DNA of 45,363 nucleotides from Bacteroidaceae bacterium (GCA_017631315.1 JAGBTN010000019.1:1-45363); one strand, 5' to 3'. Shown: positions 33,805-43,414, numbered from the stretch's first letter. Translations and numbers: made by a program. The notes: a model not told the origin generated them from the sequence alone.

Positions 33805-36285
33805 TCAGAAAGGATATCCGATGGCAAGGTGATAGCCCAAAGACTTGCCGAAGCTGGGCATATTGTAGTAGCCTCGCTTGCCAGTGTCGTAGGGGGCATG
33901 TATGCCAATGCCGAGGTCGAAACGGAGAACCAGGAAATCAAGGTCGTAGCGTATGCCGACACCTGTACCGAGGGCAATCTGTTTGCCGAAATCCTTGAAA
34001 GAGAATTTACCGCCTTGTTGACTTTCGCTTTCACGCAAAAGCCACACATTGCCTGCATCTATAAATGTGGCTCCCTGTAACTTTCCGATGATGGGGAAGC
34101 GATACTCTATGTTGGCCTCAAGCTTGAGGTCGCCCATCTGGTCGATGTACGAGTACTGCGACCTCTTCGGATGATAAGAACCGGGGCCTATTGTTCGCAT
34201 TCCGAAAGCGCGAATACTGTTGGCACCACCTACAGAGAAGAGTTCGCTGTATGGTGCAACCTTTGCATTGCCGTAGCTGTATACAATACCGCCAAAGGCA
34301 CGCATGGCCAACAGGCTGCGCCTGGTGAGCGGCACCTGACGAGTGTATTGCACGGTTCCCTTGACAAACTGTGCAAAAGGTACCCCCAACAGTTTCTTTC
34401 CCTCTTGGCTATATGGTTCTCCACAAATGGCATATATGCTTGACACCACTGCTGATGCCTCCTTCAATGAGAGGACGAGAGAGGATGGATGCTTGGGGCT
34501 TCCTGCCCACGAGAACGTATATGACATGCTGGGCACGAACTGGTCGCGCATGGAAACATAGAGGGCTGGGTTCGCAGCCACGATGGAATCGAAACGTGCT
34601 GTGCTGTGCAGCAACTGGTCGTAAGTGATGGTCAGGGGTGAGAACTCATGTTTTATGTTCCGTTTGTGCTGTAGGGTGTAGTTGACTCCGCCGCTCCACG
34701 ACACTCTTCCGAAGAAGCCTGCCCGGTTTTGCCAGCGCGCCTGCAAGTCGATTGCTGTGGAAGAAACATAGCGGCGGCTAAGTTTTCTGCCTAATCCAAG
34801 ACCGAAGAAGCGGAATCGGGGATAGGAAAGCGAGCCGCTCAAACCGTATTCGTAGGAGTTCAATAGTGAGCTTCTTCCTTCTGTGTTTGCGCCTGTTTGC
34901 CATTCGTAAGAGCCCCACGCCTTGAATGTCAGTGTTTCGGCATCGCGGAAGGCATTGTGTTTGGAGAATGAGAAACTGGCTCCCGGGCCTACCTGCCCGC
35001 TTATTTTACCCGTTATGTTTCCTTGGAACTCGGCATCATAGGGTTTGTCGAGGGTTGCATTGACCACGATGTCTAATGTGTCGTCTGCTCCTTCTTTGTT
35101 CTGGCGCGGCACGTAATTGATGCGAACTGACGAGAAGATGTTCATGGAGGCTAAGCCGTCTTGCATCAGATCGTTCAGCGATTGGCGATAGAGGTCGCCA
35201 CGGTGGAACATCATGGAACGCCAGATGGTGCGAGGCTTCAGCAGGGGTTTGTCGGCTGGCTGGCTGTATCCGAACGAGAAGCCGCCTCGCATGGTGAGAC
35301 TATCAACTATCCGGCGGTCGCCGTGCTTGTATATATTCACGCGCGTGTTACCTATATAGTAAGGTTTCATTGCTTCCTTCGGTACTGTTGGGGATGGTTG
35401 CACCTGGAGTTTCACCTTCATTGGTGTCTGGATTGTATCGGCTCGGAATGAGATGTGTTCGTTCCGCTGATAGTAGTAGCCTTGTTCGCGGAGGGCTTTT
35501 ACTATGCGTGAGCGTTCGTTCTCCAGTGTGACGACGCTGAACGGGTCGCCTCGTCGCAGCAATGGGCGTCCGCCGCTGCGGCGCATGACGCTGTCTATTG
35601 CGTGGGGGAAGTTCACGTAGGAGACGCTGTCGAGATGATAAAGCGGACCGGGATGGACGGCGTAGCGCACGCGTTCCTTCAGTGTGTCGCGTGCATCGGG
35701 CAGTACTTCGTAGGATGTTTGGGCTCGGAAATAGCCTCGGCTGCGCAGTGTGTTTTTAGCCACGACGGTACGCATTCGTGGGTTTACGTTGCTGATAAGT
35801 ACGGGTTTGGCTGCGAATGTGTTGAACATCCATTTGCCGAATCGGCGTTTGCTGCCGGCGTATTTGTTATAGATGAGGAGTTTTATGGGGAAGGGATGTG
35901 TGATGAAACTGCTGCCCATGAGGGCGCCGTTGGGTGCATAGGACAAGACGGCCTCCACTTCTTCTTTTGCTGCATCGTAGGCTTCCTGTTCCTTTCGGGA
36001 AGCACGGCGAAGGCTGTCGCGCAGGGCTTCCTCGTCCATCTGCTCCGACTTCATGGCGGAGGCGTCGCCGCTGAGCAGGCCTTCGACGGTTGTGTAGGCA
36101 TCTGCAAGGGCTGTGATGACGCCTTCTTCTTGCTTTTTGGCCTGTTCGCGAGGCTCTCCGTCGTAGTCGATGCTCTTTATGCCCCGATAGAGTTTCTCGC
36201 CTTCGGGCAGGTTCTCTGTGATGGAGCAGGCCGAGAGGAGCAGGCAAAACAACAGGTGTGTTATTATTTTCAGTTTGGTGTTCAT
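33805..36285 (-). CDS. tamL: TamL: lipidated TamA/BamA-family outer membrane protein
   Basis: 826 aa. N-terminal signal with lipobox LLFCLLLSAC (Cys20), then SITENLPEGEKLYRG. POTRA-like repeats fill about 130-450 (VVAKNTLRSRGYFRAQTSYEV; RIVKALREQGYYYQRN) and a D15/Omp85 barrel makes up the C-terminal half, with GGANSIRAFGMRTIGPGSY (the conserved lid-lock loop region) and a final YHLAIGYPF. The lipidated N-terminus marks the Bacteroidetes TamL form, which works with TamB in outer-membrane protein or lipid transport. It lies 156 bp downstream of tamB, with array B in the gap. A small hairpin (36301-36315, CCCTGA-TTT-TCAGGG) lies 16 bp before the start. Confidence 0.9.
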   Translation of the reverse strand: MNTKLKIITHLLFCLLLSACSITENLPEGEKLYRGIKSIDYDGEPREQAKKQEEGVITALADAYTTVEGLLSGDASAMKSEQMDEEALRDSLRRASRKEQEAYDAAKEEVEAVLSYAPNGALMGSSFITHPFPIKLLIYNKYAGSKRRFGKWMFNTFAAKPVLISNVNPRMRTVVAKNTLRSRGYFRAQTSYEVLPDARDTLKERVRYAVHPGPLYHLDSVSYVNFPHAIDSVMRRSGGRPLLRRGDPFSVVTLENERSRIVKALREQGYYYQRNEHISFRADTIQTPMKVKLQVQPSPTVPKEAMKPYYIGNTRVNIYKHGDRRIVDSLTMRGGFSFGYSQPADKPLLKPRTIWRSMMFHRGDLYRQSLNDLMQDGLASMNIFSSVRINYVPRQNKEGADDTLDIVVNATLDKPYDAEFQGNITGKISGQVGPGASFSFSKHNAFRDAETLTFKAWGSYEWQTGANTEGRSSLLNSYEYGLSGSLSYPRFRFFGLGLGRKLSRRYVSSTAIDLQARWQNRAGFFGRVSWSGGVNYTLQHKRNIKHEFSPLTITYDQLLHSTARFDSIVAANPALYVSMRDQFVPSMSYTFSWAGSPKHPSSLVLSLKEASAVVSSIYAICGEPYSQEGKKLLGVPFAQFVKGTVQYTRQVPLTRRSLLAMRAFGGIVYSYGNAKVAPYSELFSVGGANSIRAFGMRTIGPGSYHPKRSQYSYIDQMGDLKLEANIEYRFPIIGKLQGATFIDAGNVWLLRESESQQGGKFSFKDFGKQIALGTGVGIRYDLDFLVLRFDLGIGIHAPYDTGKRGYYNMPSFGKSLGYHLAIGYPF

Positions 36286-36315
36286 TTTCTATTCTCTAAG
36301 CCCTGATTTTCAGGG

Positions 36316-36447
36316 GGTGTTTTGTGCTGCCGAACAAGGTATGGCTTGTTGGCCATAATGGTTAACCTTTCCGGCAATAATGGTGTGCCTTGTTGGGCAA
36401 TTCGACGTGGCTTGTCGACAGAGGTGGCGCGGCTTGTTTTTTTATTC
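36316..36447. repeat. Tandem array, six 22-bp units, mostly a GGYGYGSCTTGT variant (array B)
   Basis: Units begin at 36316, 36338, 36360, 36382, 36404 and 36426, all 22 bp apart. Only the third opens with GGTTAACC; others start GGTGTTTT, GGTATGGC, GGTGTGCC, GACGTGGC, GGCGCGGC and most go on with CTTG or TTTG. The second and third end in (C/G)(C/G)CA(A/T)AAT as in the other arrays. The last unit overlaps the tamB stop codon (36442-36444). Confidence 0.75.
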
Positions 36448-39400
36448 CTCCTTCCTGACCTTCTCTTTCTCCTTTCGGAAGATGAAAAGTTCGCTCAGTT
36501 TGTCGGCCTTCTTCCTCAGCACAATGCCGCCTCCCATCTTTGTCACCTGCCCCTCGAGCAGCGACTCGTATTCGTTGTCGTAGAAGAGGTTGACATAGCG
36601 CGAAGCAGACTTGTCGAGACGATACTCTATGGCTATATTGTCGATGATGGTCTGTCCGTTGTTGACAGCATCGGAGCCTGCGCTGACCTTACCGCCGACG
36701 ATGACGCTGATGCGGTTGCCCCAGAAACGCTTGGCAAAGCTGAAGGTGTAGTCGGTCGTCGTGGTGCCGACCTCCGACGTGCCGCTTGCAATGCCAAAGT
36801 TGACGTCGACCGTGCTGAGAGCCTTGCCGGCAATCTCGTTGATGGCACTCTGCAAGTAGGCATTGAGCGTGTTGGCATAATTGTAACCGCCATTTGCCTC
36901 CGTGTCATCCGTGACGTACATTCCCGTGACAAGCATCGTAACCGCCACACGTCCGCGTTCCTCCGGAGTCATGGCCGTCAACTGATTCTGCACAGTCAAA
37001 TCTTCGGGAGCCTGCAAGGTGAACTCCAGTCCCATATCCTCGAGCGTGCGACTCAGAGCAAGGCCCACATCGAACGCCACATTGCGAGGCACACTGTTCT
37101 CCGTGACCGTTGACCTGACACGCTCGCTGGCATTGATGCTCAAACGGGGATTCATCATGTTGCCCTGAAACTCCACATAACTGCCCTGGGCAATCTGGAA
37201 GTCGTTCAACGGAATGGCCATCAAAGAATAACGCATCGTACCCTTGTTGATGGTATAACGTCCCCAAAGCTGAAGATCGTTCTGGAGGTCGTAAGTCAAT
37301 GTCACATCACCCCCACCCTGCAAGACAATAAAGTCGTTGCCATTGTCGCTCAAGTAGCAATGCACCTGAGCAGCCTCCGCAATGCTGACATCCATCTGGA
37401 TATCCATGCTCTGGCGGACAGCCTCTGGCGTCTCCACAGCAATCGTATCGCCAAAATCATGGAAGGTGACAATGTCCGAAAGCTGGTCGTCGACCGTAAT
37501 AGGCGTGTCCGAAAGGTAGCAACTCACATCAGTGCTGCCAAGCACATCGAGGCGGCCACGCATCTTGAGGTCCGTCGGCGTACCCCAAAGACGACCGCCA
37601 AGATTGACAAACATCTTGCCATAAGCCAATGCCCCCTGCTTCTTCGGCGCATTGATAAGCGGATAATCCTTCGCCCGCACATTCATGTCCAACAAAACAT
37701 TATCCAGGCGACTGAAGTCGATATTGCCATCGAGAACAAGCGGAGTATCGCCCGCAGCATACGCCTCAATGCGGTTGAGAGCCAGACGACTGTCGTCAAC
37801 CGTAACGGTATGGTCGGGAATCCTGAGATTCACACTGTAACTATCCGCCTTGATGTTAAGCGAATCCGTACACAACTGACCATTCAATATCGGATTGTCA
37901 ATACCGCCGCTCAACATAAAATCACCGGAAGCATAACCCGACATTGCAAGCGGACCATCGGGCATAAAAGCATTGAGAAAAGCAAAAGGAACTCGCTGGA
38001 ATGTACTTTCACCTTCCAACATACCCCGTCCGCCCACATCATAATATCTGCCATTAAGCAAAACAATCTCGTTCCCGTCATGAGTACAGATAGCATCCAC
38101 ATAATGCGAGCCGTCAGCATTCGGGAAGTAAATGCCATTGAGCCCAAGGTCTCCCAGACGAACCCCGTTATACGTCATTCCGTTCACCAGCATCTCAGCC
38201 GAAACAGTTGTCAGGCTGTCTGCCTGCATATAGTGGAAGTCGCCATGAAGGAAACCACTGATGTCGGGCATAAAAGGAATCACCTTCGTCAATTCGCCTA
38301 CATTGAAATGATTCACACTCAACGAAATATCCTGCTGCGCCTCTTCGTTGGGCGTCGTATAGACCTTAATGCCCGTACCATCATCGGCAAGAAGATCAAC
38401 CAATGCCGCAAGATGTCCCTTGTTCGACAAACGGATGAAATTATCCTCGTTAAGCGTAAAGTTTCGATAAGCAATAACCGGATTGAGCGGAGTAAAGTGC
38501 ACCTGAACACCATCGGCAAGAAGATTGAATGCCAAACCAAAGTCAACACTCTTCTTCCCCTTGGCATCAATAAAAACAAGGTTAGCATTTGCACCCGTAT
38601 CAGTCAACGATGCCCGCAACTCCGACTGAAAAGTAACCATACGATTCCTCGGCCCATTAGCAACACGAGCATCAAGCGAAACACCACTCTCCTTCTGGTA
38701 AATGCGCCACTCCATGCTGTCAAGCAGAATGGCACCCGTGTTAAGAGCATGCATATGCCCATTACCTTTCAATCCCTCCATTGGCGACGAAAGTACCTGG
38801 AACGACATGTCTCGGAAACTATAACCTATCGTATGACGCAGAATATTACTCAACGGATTCTTCGCCCCACAAGCAAAATCTACCCGCAAGTGTGGCAGAA
38901 GATCCTTAAGAACGTTCTGCTGTAAACGAAGACTATCTATCTCCCTCTCCAACTCCTTCCCGACATTGTCGAAACAACACAGCAATGAATCCAAACCCTG
39001 ACTGGAAGAAACCGACAAAGAAAGGTCGCCAGCCAAAGTTTCCAGTTGAATAAAATCCGGTGTCAAATTAGCATTGACAGCAAGATCATAAGGATGGAGG
39101 ATACTATCTGCCGTCACCAGCTCCATAGCCTCAACACGAGCATTCAAAGTATGCGTCTGCCGAAAATCAGAAGAGCCATCCATGTGCATCACCATACTCG
39201 CAGAAAACGGCTTCTCCGCCATACGAAGCGCATAAAGATCAATATGGCCTAAATCCATATTGAATGACGTCTCTTGCAACTTTCGCTCGTCAATAGTGGC
39301 ATCTATACAGCCATAAAACTGAAGCAACTCGTTCCGGCTGTTCATTTCTGCCATAGCCTTTCCGTCCTTCAGACGACAATCGGCATGAATACTATCCAGC

Positions 39401-41016
39401 GTCCAAGAAGCATAACCCAAATGGTCAATATCCAGTTGTGCTTGCAATCGTGTTTTTCGGCTCAAGAAGTCAGTACCACAACCAGACAGTTTTGCATGAG
39501 CAGAAAGAAGATAAAGTGAATCGTGAGGCAAGAAATCATGAAGCTGCAAATCGGTAATGCGAGCCCTCGCCTGGTAAACCATAGATTCTAAATCAATACT
39601 TCCTGCAAGATGCGCTCTGCCTTTGCCCTCAAGAAGCAACGCATCCATCGAAATCTGCGAAGCCTGTCGCAATCGCGTATCTGCATGAAGAACCATCTTT
39701 GGGAAATGAACATCAGTCAGACCAAGATAGCGATTGATGCAAGAAAGATTCATTGTGGTGATATCAGTCCTTAGGTCTGCCCCCAACGCTACACTGTCAA
39801 TTAAATTATGTATAGCACCCGTCATGCGGACATCTATAATCGAGGGCATTGTTATATCGCAAACCTGCAGAGAAAGGCTATCCACATTGCCTGACACATC
39901 TATATTAAGGTTCAATGGTTGAGCAGGATAACATTTCGCCAAATCTTTTGGCAAATATGCCGCAGCCAGACAAAGGATGTCTTTACTTCCTAAAGAAGCC
40001 TGCAATTCGGCCTCCAGATTTCCTCGCTTGCCTTTAGAAAGAGCATCTAAATCAAGATTGATATTGCCCGTTGCGGAGCTATATTGTGTTTGAAAGTCAA
40101 GTCCCGTTGCCGCGAAACAAGTTGAATCGAGAGAAAGATTAACAGACAAGTTATCCAAACGGAAACCACTCTTTTCCTCGAACGCAAGCCGACGTAATTG
40201 CGCATAAAGTGCTGAAGAACCTTGATTAAAGTACAACTTGTCAAGTTTCAGTTCGACATTTTTGAAAGAAAGGTGATTAACATCCAAGCCCACAACAGAG
40301 TCTGCAGATGGAATATCATATGAAAGACTATCCGCAATGATGCTGATATTTCCTATTCCATACGCAGCATTACCTAGATTAATGTCTGCAGCATCAAGAG
40401 TTGCTTCACGGAGAGAGGCGCTGACACACATTGTGTCGTTTGGCAAATGCAAAACTATCTTGCTTCGACAAACATGCACCTTTTCTACATCTATTTGCCA
40501 ATCTAGAGGAGAACTTGCCGAGGTATCTTCTGGTGTTTCACGAAGTTTGATGTCGAGCACACAGCTATCCAGCATTGCAACTGGCACACTTACACACTTC
40601 TTTCGCAAGTCTATATCGTCGGCAATCAGTGTGATGTTGTTGATATTGGCATCTAATGCTACTGACTCGATTAACTCTGTTATGTGGATATTGCCTTTGG
40701 AAAGTTCGATGGCCTCCACGCCGACATGCAACATCAAAAGGCGGGAAAGATCCAAATCAACTATGGCACTCTCCACATCTACCACATCGGTAGGTGCTTT
40801 TTCTATGTGCACACTCTCGAGACGAAGGTCGAGAAGAGGCGTCAGATGTATACTGCCTACTGTCAACTCGAACTCTGTTTCCTTATCTACCCAGGCAGAA
40901 AGTCTATCTACTGCCCACTTTTGTATGGGCGGAAGATAGAGGCTGGCTATTAGCATCGCAATGAGCAATACCAGTACCGAAAGTGTTTTGAATATGTATT
41001 TTAGCGCGCGTTTCAT
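36442..41016 (-). CDS. tamB: TamB: translocation and assembly module, AsmA-like bridge protein
   Basis: 1524 aa. One N-terminal TM anchor (TLSVLVLLIAMLIASLYLPPIQKWAVDRLSAW) then a very long periplasmic beta-rich region of repeated AsmA-like strands. The C-terminal TamB/DUF490 domain shows SINASERVRSTVTENSVPRNVAFDVGLALSRT and FSFAKRFWGNRISVIVGGKV. This shape forms a hydrophobic groove across the periplasm that carries lipids or supports outer-membrane protein assembly together with TamL, the next gene downstream. Length is in the upper range of the family. No frameshift seen. A -7 element is present just upstream of the start. Confidence 0.93.
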   Translation of the reverse strand: MKRALKYIFKTLSVLVLLIAMLIASLYLPPIQKWAVDRLSAWVDKETEFELTVGSIHLTPLLDLRLESVHIEKAPTDVVDVESAIVDLDLSRLLMLHVGVEAIELSKGNIHITELIESVALDANINNITLIADDIDLRKKCVSVPVAMLDSCVLDIKLRETPEDTSASSPLDWQIDVEKVHVCRSKIVLHLPNDTMCVSASLREATLDAADINLGNAAYGIGNISIIADSLSYDIPSADSVVGLDVNHLSFKNVELKLDKLYFNQGSSALYAQLRRLAFEEKSGFRLDNLSVNLSLDSTCFAATGLDFQTQYSSATGNINLDLDALSKGKRGNLEAELQASLGSKDILCLAAAYLPKDLAKCYPAQPLNLNIDVSGNVDSLSLQVCDITMPSIIDVRMTGAIHNLIDSVALGADLRTDITTMNLSCINRYLGLTDVHFPKMVLHADTRLRQASQISMDALLLEGKGRAHLAGSIDLESMVYQARARITDLQLHDFLPHDSLYLLSAHAKLSGCGTDFLSRKTRLQAQLDIDHLGYASWTLDSIHADCRLKDGKAMAEMNSRNELLQFYGCIDATIDERKLQETSFNMDLGHIDLYALRMAEKPFSASMVMHMDGSSDFRQTHTLNARVEAMELVTADSILHPYDLAVNANLTPDFIQLETLAGDLSLSVSSSQGLDSLLCCFDNVGKELEREIDSLRLQQNVLKDLLPHLRVDFACGAKNPLSNILRHTIGYSFRDMSFQVLSSPMEGLKGNGHMHALNTGAILLDSMEWRIYQKESGVSLDARVANGPRNRMVTFQSELRASLTDTGANANLVFIDAKGKKSVDFGLAFNLLADGVQVHFTPLNPVIAYRNFTLNEDNFIRLSNKGHLAALVDLLADDGTGIKVYTTPNEEAQQDISLSVNHFNVGELTKVIPFMPDISGFLHGDFHYMQADSLTTVSAEMLVNGMTYNGVRLGDLGLNGIYFPNADGSHYVDAICTHDGNEIVLLNGRYYDVGGRGMLEGESTFQRVPFAFLNAFMPDGPLAMSGYASGDFMLSGGIDNPILNGQLCTDSLNIKADSYSVNLRIPDHTVTVDDSRLALNRIEAYAAGDTPLVLDGNIDFSRLDNVLLDMNVRAKDYPLINAPKKQGALAYGKMFVNLGGRLWGTPTDLKMRGRLDVLGSTDVSCYLSDTPITVDDQLSDIVTFHDFGDTIAVETPEAVRQSMDIQMDVSIAEAAQVHCYLSDNGNDFIVLQGGGDVTLTYDLQNDLQLWGRYTINKGTMRYSLMAIPLNDFQIAQGSYVEFQGNMMNPRLSINASERVRSTVTENSVPRNVAFDVGLALSRTLEDMGLEFTLQAPEDLTVQNQLTAMTPEERGRVAVTMLVTGMYVTDDTEANGGYNYANTLNAYLQSAINEIAGKALSTVDVNFGIASGTSEVGTTTTDYTFSFAKRFWGNRISVIVGGKVSAGSDAVNNGQTIIDNIAIEYRLDKSASRYVNLFYDNEYESLLEGQVTKMGGGIVLRKKADKLSELFIFRKEKEKVRKEE

Positions 41017-41038
41017 TTACATTGCACTATTCCATGTG

Positions 41039-41046
41039 CAAAGATA
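41039..41046 (-). promoter_or_regulatory. -7 element of the tamB-tamL unit
   Basis: Minus strand TATCTTTG, full TAnnTTTG match, 22 bp before the tamB start. The -33 box is poor. Confidence 0.6.
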
Positions 41047-41107
41047 CGAAATCTAATTCAGAGCTAAGGCTAAAATAGGGATTTTTTATGTATTAGTTGA
41101 CACTTTA

Positions 41108-41788
41108 TTACTTGTGTGTCGGAACTATTTCCTGCCATAGCCGTTCCTCTGGCAGAGGTGACTCTATGACAATGTTCTGATGCGATACGGGGTGTTCCAG
41201 TTCGAGTCGCCAGGCATGAAGGCTGATGCCTCCGTCGGGATTGCTTCGAGGTGCTCCGTATTTCAAGTCGCCACGGATGGGACATCCCATCTTAGAAAGT
41301 TGGCATCGTATCTGATGATGTCGTCCTGTATGCAGTTCTATTTCAAGCAAGAAGTAGCGTTCTGACTGGGCCAGGAGGCGATAGTCGAGTACGGCTTTCT
41401 TGCTGCCGGGGACTTCTCTGTCGTAAGCTCGGGCTGTGTTCTGCTTCTCGTTGCGTGTCAACCAATGAGTGAGTGTGCCTTGTGGCTGTGAAGGTTTGTT
41501 TGCGACGATGGCTAAGTATGTTTTCTTTACGCCTTTGTGTTCGGCAAACATCTTATTGAGTCGGGGCAGAGCCTTGCTTGTTTTTGCAAAGAGGACGATT
41601 CCGCTCACTGGACGATCCAGCCTATGAACGACGCCGAGATATACATTGCCAGGCTTTTGATACTTGTCCTTCAGGAAGTTTTTTACCATATCGGACAAGG
41701 GGACATCGCCAGTCTTGTCTCCTTGCACGATGTCCCCTACCCGTTTTCTTACGGCTATAAGATGATTATCCTCGTAGAGGATTTTCAT
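41108..41788 (-). CDS. RluA-family RNA pseudouridine synthase
   Basis: 226 aa. Isomerises uridine to pseudouridine in rRNA or tRNA. The catalytic motif is GVVHRLDRPVSGIVLFAKTSKAL, with Asp of HRLD as the nucleophile; Bacteroidales relatives often have RPVSG where E. coli RluA-type enzymes have TSG. Other family text: NVYLGVVHR, KTYLAIV, LLEIELHTGRHHQIRCQLSKMGCPIRGDLKYG. No S4 domain, so it is the short RluA/TruC-like form; the target site is unknown. It lies 20 bp after fabG in the tetR-fabG-rlu unit. Confidence 0.92.
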   Translation of the reverse strand: MKILYEDNHLIAVRKRVGDIVQGDKTGDVPLSDMVKNFLKDKYQKPGNVYLGVVHRLDRPVSGIVLFAKTSKALPRLNKMFAEHKGVKKTYLAIVANKPSQPQGTLTHWLTRNEKQNTARAYDREVPGSKKAVLDYRLLAQSERYFLLEIELHTGRHHQIRCQLSKMGCPIRGDLKYGAPRSNPDGGISLHAWRLELEHPVSHQNIVIESPLPEERLWQEIVPTHK

Positions 41789-41808
41789 GATTGTCGTTGT
41801 TCTTTTCT

Positions 41809-42567
41809 TTACATGTTCATGCCGCCATCCACTTGGATGACCTGGCCACTAACATAACTGCTCATGTCGCTGGCAAGGAAGGTTGCCACGTTGGCGATAT
41901 CTTCCACTTGTCCTCCGCGACGAAGGGGTATTTTCTTCTTCCACTCTTCGCGTATCTCTTCGCTGAGTTGTGCAGTCATTGCTGTCTCCACAAAACCTGG
42001 TGCGATGGCATTGGCGCGTATTCCTTTTGGGCCCATCTCCTGTGCAACGCTCTTGGCGAGGGCTATCATGCCTGCTTTTGAGGCCGCATAGTTTGCCTGA
42101 CCTGCATTGCCGTGAACGCCGACCACACTGGCCATATTGATGATGCTGCCACCACGCTGACGCATCATGACGGGGATACATGCGTGGATAAAGTTGAAGG
42201 CGCTCTTCAGGTTGACATTGATAACGGCATCCCACTGCTGTTCGGTCATGCGGAGCATGAGTCCGTCTTTTGTGATACCGGCATTGTTAACGAGGATGTC
42301 AATGGCGCCGAAATCTTCTTTTATCTTCTTTACTACTTCTTCAGTTTCTGCGAAATCGGCTGCATTGCCTGCATATGCACGGCATGTTACGCCCACTTCT
42401 TCTATTTCCTTGCGAGTTGCTTCCAGTCCGGCAGCCATTTCGTCGTTGAGGACGAGGTCTGTGAATGCTATGTTTGCGCCTTCTGAGGCAAACTTGAGGG
42501 CTATCGCTTTGCCGATGCCGCGTGCTGCGCCTGTGACGAGTGCAGTCTTTCCTTCCAATAGTTTCAT
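41809..42567 (-). CDS. fabG: 3-oxoacyl-[acyl-carrier-protein] reductase
   Basis: 252 aa short-chain dehydrogenase. Reduces 3-oxoacyl-ACP with NADPH in fatty acid synthesis. Cofactor loop TGAARGIGKAIA, NNAG structural motif, catalytic Ser-Tyr-Lys in ASVVGVHGNAGQANYAASKAGM, and the C-terminal VIQVDGGMNM. It has a slightly longer N-terminal half than E. coli FabG (an extra loop near DLVLNDEMAAG), as in other Bacteroidales. It follows the TetR-type regulator by 58 bp, so it may be under its control together with lipid synthesis. Confidence 0.94.
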   Translation of the reverse strand: MKLLEGKTALVTGAARGIGKAIALKFASEGANIAFTDLVLNDEMAAGLEATRKEIEEVGVTCRAYAGNAADFAETEEVVKKIKEDFGAIDILVNNAGITKDGLMLRMTEQQWDAVINVNLKSAFNFIHACIPVMMRQRGGSIINMASVVGVHGNAGQANYAASKAGMIALAKSVAQEMGPKGIRANAIAPGFVETAMTAQLSEEIREEWKKKIPLRRGGQVEDIANVATFLASDMSSYVSGQVIQVDGGMNM

Positions 42568-42625
42568 ATCGTATTATTTAATTTAAGCCCCTGCCAAACT
42601 TTATTTCTGGTGAGTTTGTGAGAGG

Positions 42626-43234
42626 CTATAGATATTGGTCTATTTTTTTCTCTTGTCGGTAGAGTGCTTTATGGATGAGTTTCTGGACGATGCCACGGCT
42701 TATGCCTTGTGGCATTCCGTCGGCCAGTCGGCCATAGATGTATGGTATTTCCAGACCTTTGATGCAATAGTGCAGGATGTCCGAGCAGAGTGGAATGCTT
42801 TCTATTTCGAAGCGTCCTTGTTGCACGCCTTCTGCCATGATGGCGGCAAAGAGCCGTTGTTCGTTGCGGTCGAAGTTCTTGCGCACTTTTTGTACCATGA
42901 CGATATTGCGGAAGAACTCTGCTCGGAGATTGCCGTTACGCTGCACGGCTTCTTTTATCATGTTGAGGTGAGTGTAGATGACCTCAACGAGTTTGTCTTC
43001 GGGTTCCATTTGTTGCATGGACACCTCGTTCATTCGTTCGTTGATGCGCTCTAATTCTCCCTCAATGACAGCCCAGTATATTTCCTCTTTGTTCTTGAAA
43101 TAGGTATATAGTGTACGCCGACCTTTGCCCGAAGCCTGGGCAATGTCGTTCATCGTGGTATTCTCCAGTCCGTTCTTGGCGAACAACTGGCGTGCCACGT
43201 CCACTAACTTTGTTCTTGTCTTTACTACTGCCAT
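42626..43234 (-). CDS. TetR/AcrR family transcriptional regulator
   Basis: 202 aa. N-terminal helix-turn-helix at about 9-55: VARQLFAKNGLENTTMNDIAQASGKGRRTLYTYFKNKEEIY (quoted as hallmark), the standard TetR DNA-binding unit. The C-terminal 140 residues are helical and form the ligand and dimer part; the ligand is unknown. First gene of the tetR-fabG-rlu unit. Its upstream region holds repeated GCACA/TGTGC elements, one overlapping the promoter, so it probably controls itself. A role in fatty acid supply is suggested by position only. Confidence 0.92.
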   Translation of the reverse strand: MAVVKTRTKLVDVARQLFAKNGLENTTMNDIAQASGKGRRTLYTYFKNKEEIYWAVIEGELERINERMNEVSMQQMEPEDKLVEVIYTHLNMIKEAVQRNGNLRAEFFRNIVMVQKVRKNFDRNEQRLFAAIMAEGVQQGRFEIESIPLCSDILHYCIKGLEIPYIYGRLADGMPQGISRGIVQKLIHKALYRQEKKIDQYL

Positions 43235-43243
43235 TCCGATTGC

Positions 43244-43275
43244 AAAGATAGCACATTTCTATTGATTTGTGCAAT
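43244..43275 (-). promoter_or_regulatory. Promoter of the tetR-fabG unit
   Basis: Minus strand: ATTG (43272-43275, three of four), 20-bp spacer, TATCTTTG (43244-43251). The start codon is 9 bp after the -7 box, giving a very short leader. Confidence 0.65.
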
Positions 43276-43300
43276 TTCCTTGTGTTAAAAATGCACAAAT
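43251..43300. promoter_or_regulatory. Candidate operator of the TetR-type regulator
   Basis: A perfect inverted repeat ATTTGTGCA (43265-43273) / TGCACAAAT (43292-43300) with an 18-bp spacer, plus a third related half-site AGCACATTT at 43251-43259. The left arm overlaps the -33 box of the tetR promoter, as expected for an autorepressor. Prediction only. Confidence 0.5.
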
Positions 43301-43363
43301 TCACGCTTTTTGTGTCGATATTTTCTTTTTTACAGATTGCTGTGTGCCTTTTTCGTGAAATTA

Positions 43364-43395
43364 TTTGGCAGATTCAAAAAATTGCCTTACCTTTG
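43364..43395 (+). promoter_or_regulatory. Promoter of the initiator tRNA gene
   Basis: TTTG (43364-43367), 20-bp spacer, TACCTTTG (43388-43395): a full consensus match 19 bp before the tRNA. Confidence 0.8.
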
Positions 43396-43414
43396 CACTC
43401 ACAAATGATAACAT

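Noticed and set aside
37360-38925. A 521-codon plus-strand ORF opposite tamB
   Set aside because: It lies wholly antisense to a gene with clear TamB motifs, has a composition rich in Ile, His, Arg and Thr typical of a reversed frame, and resembles no family.
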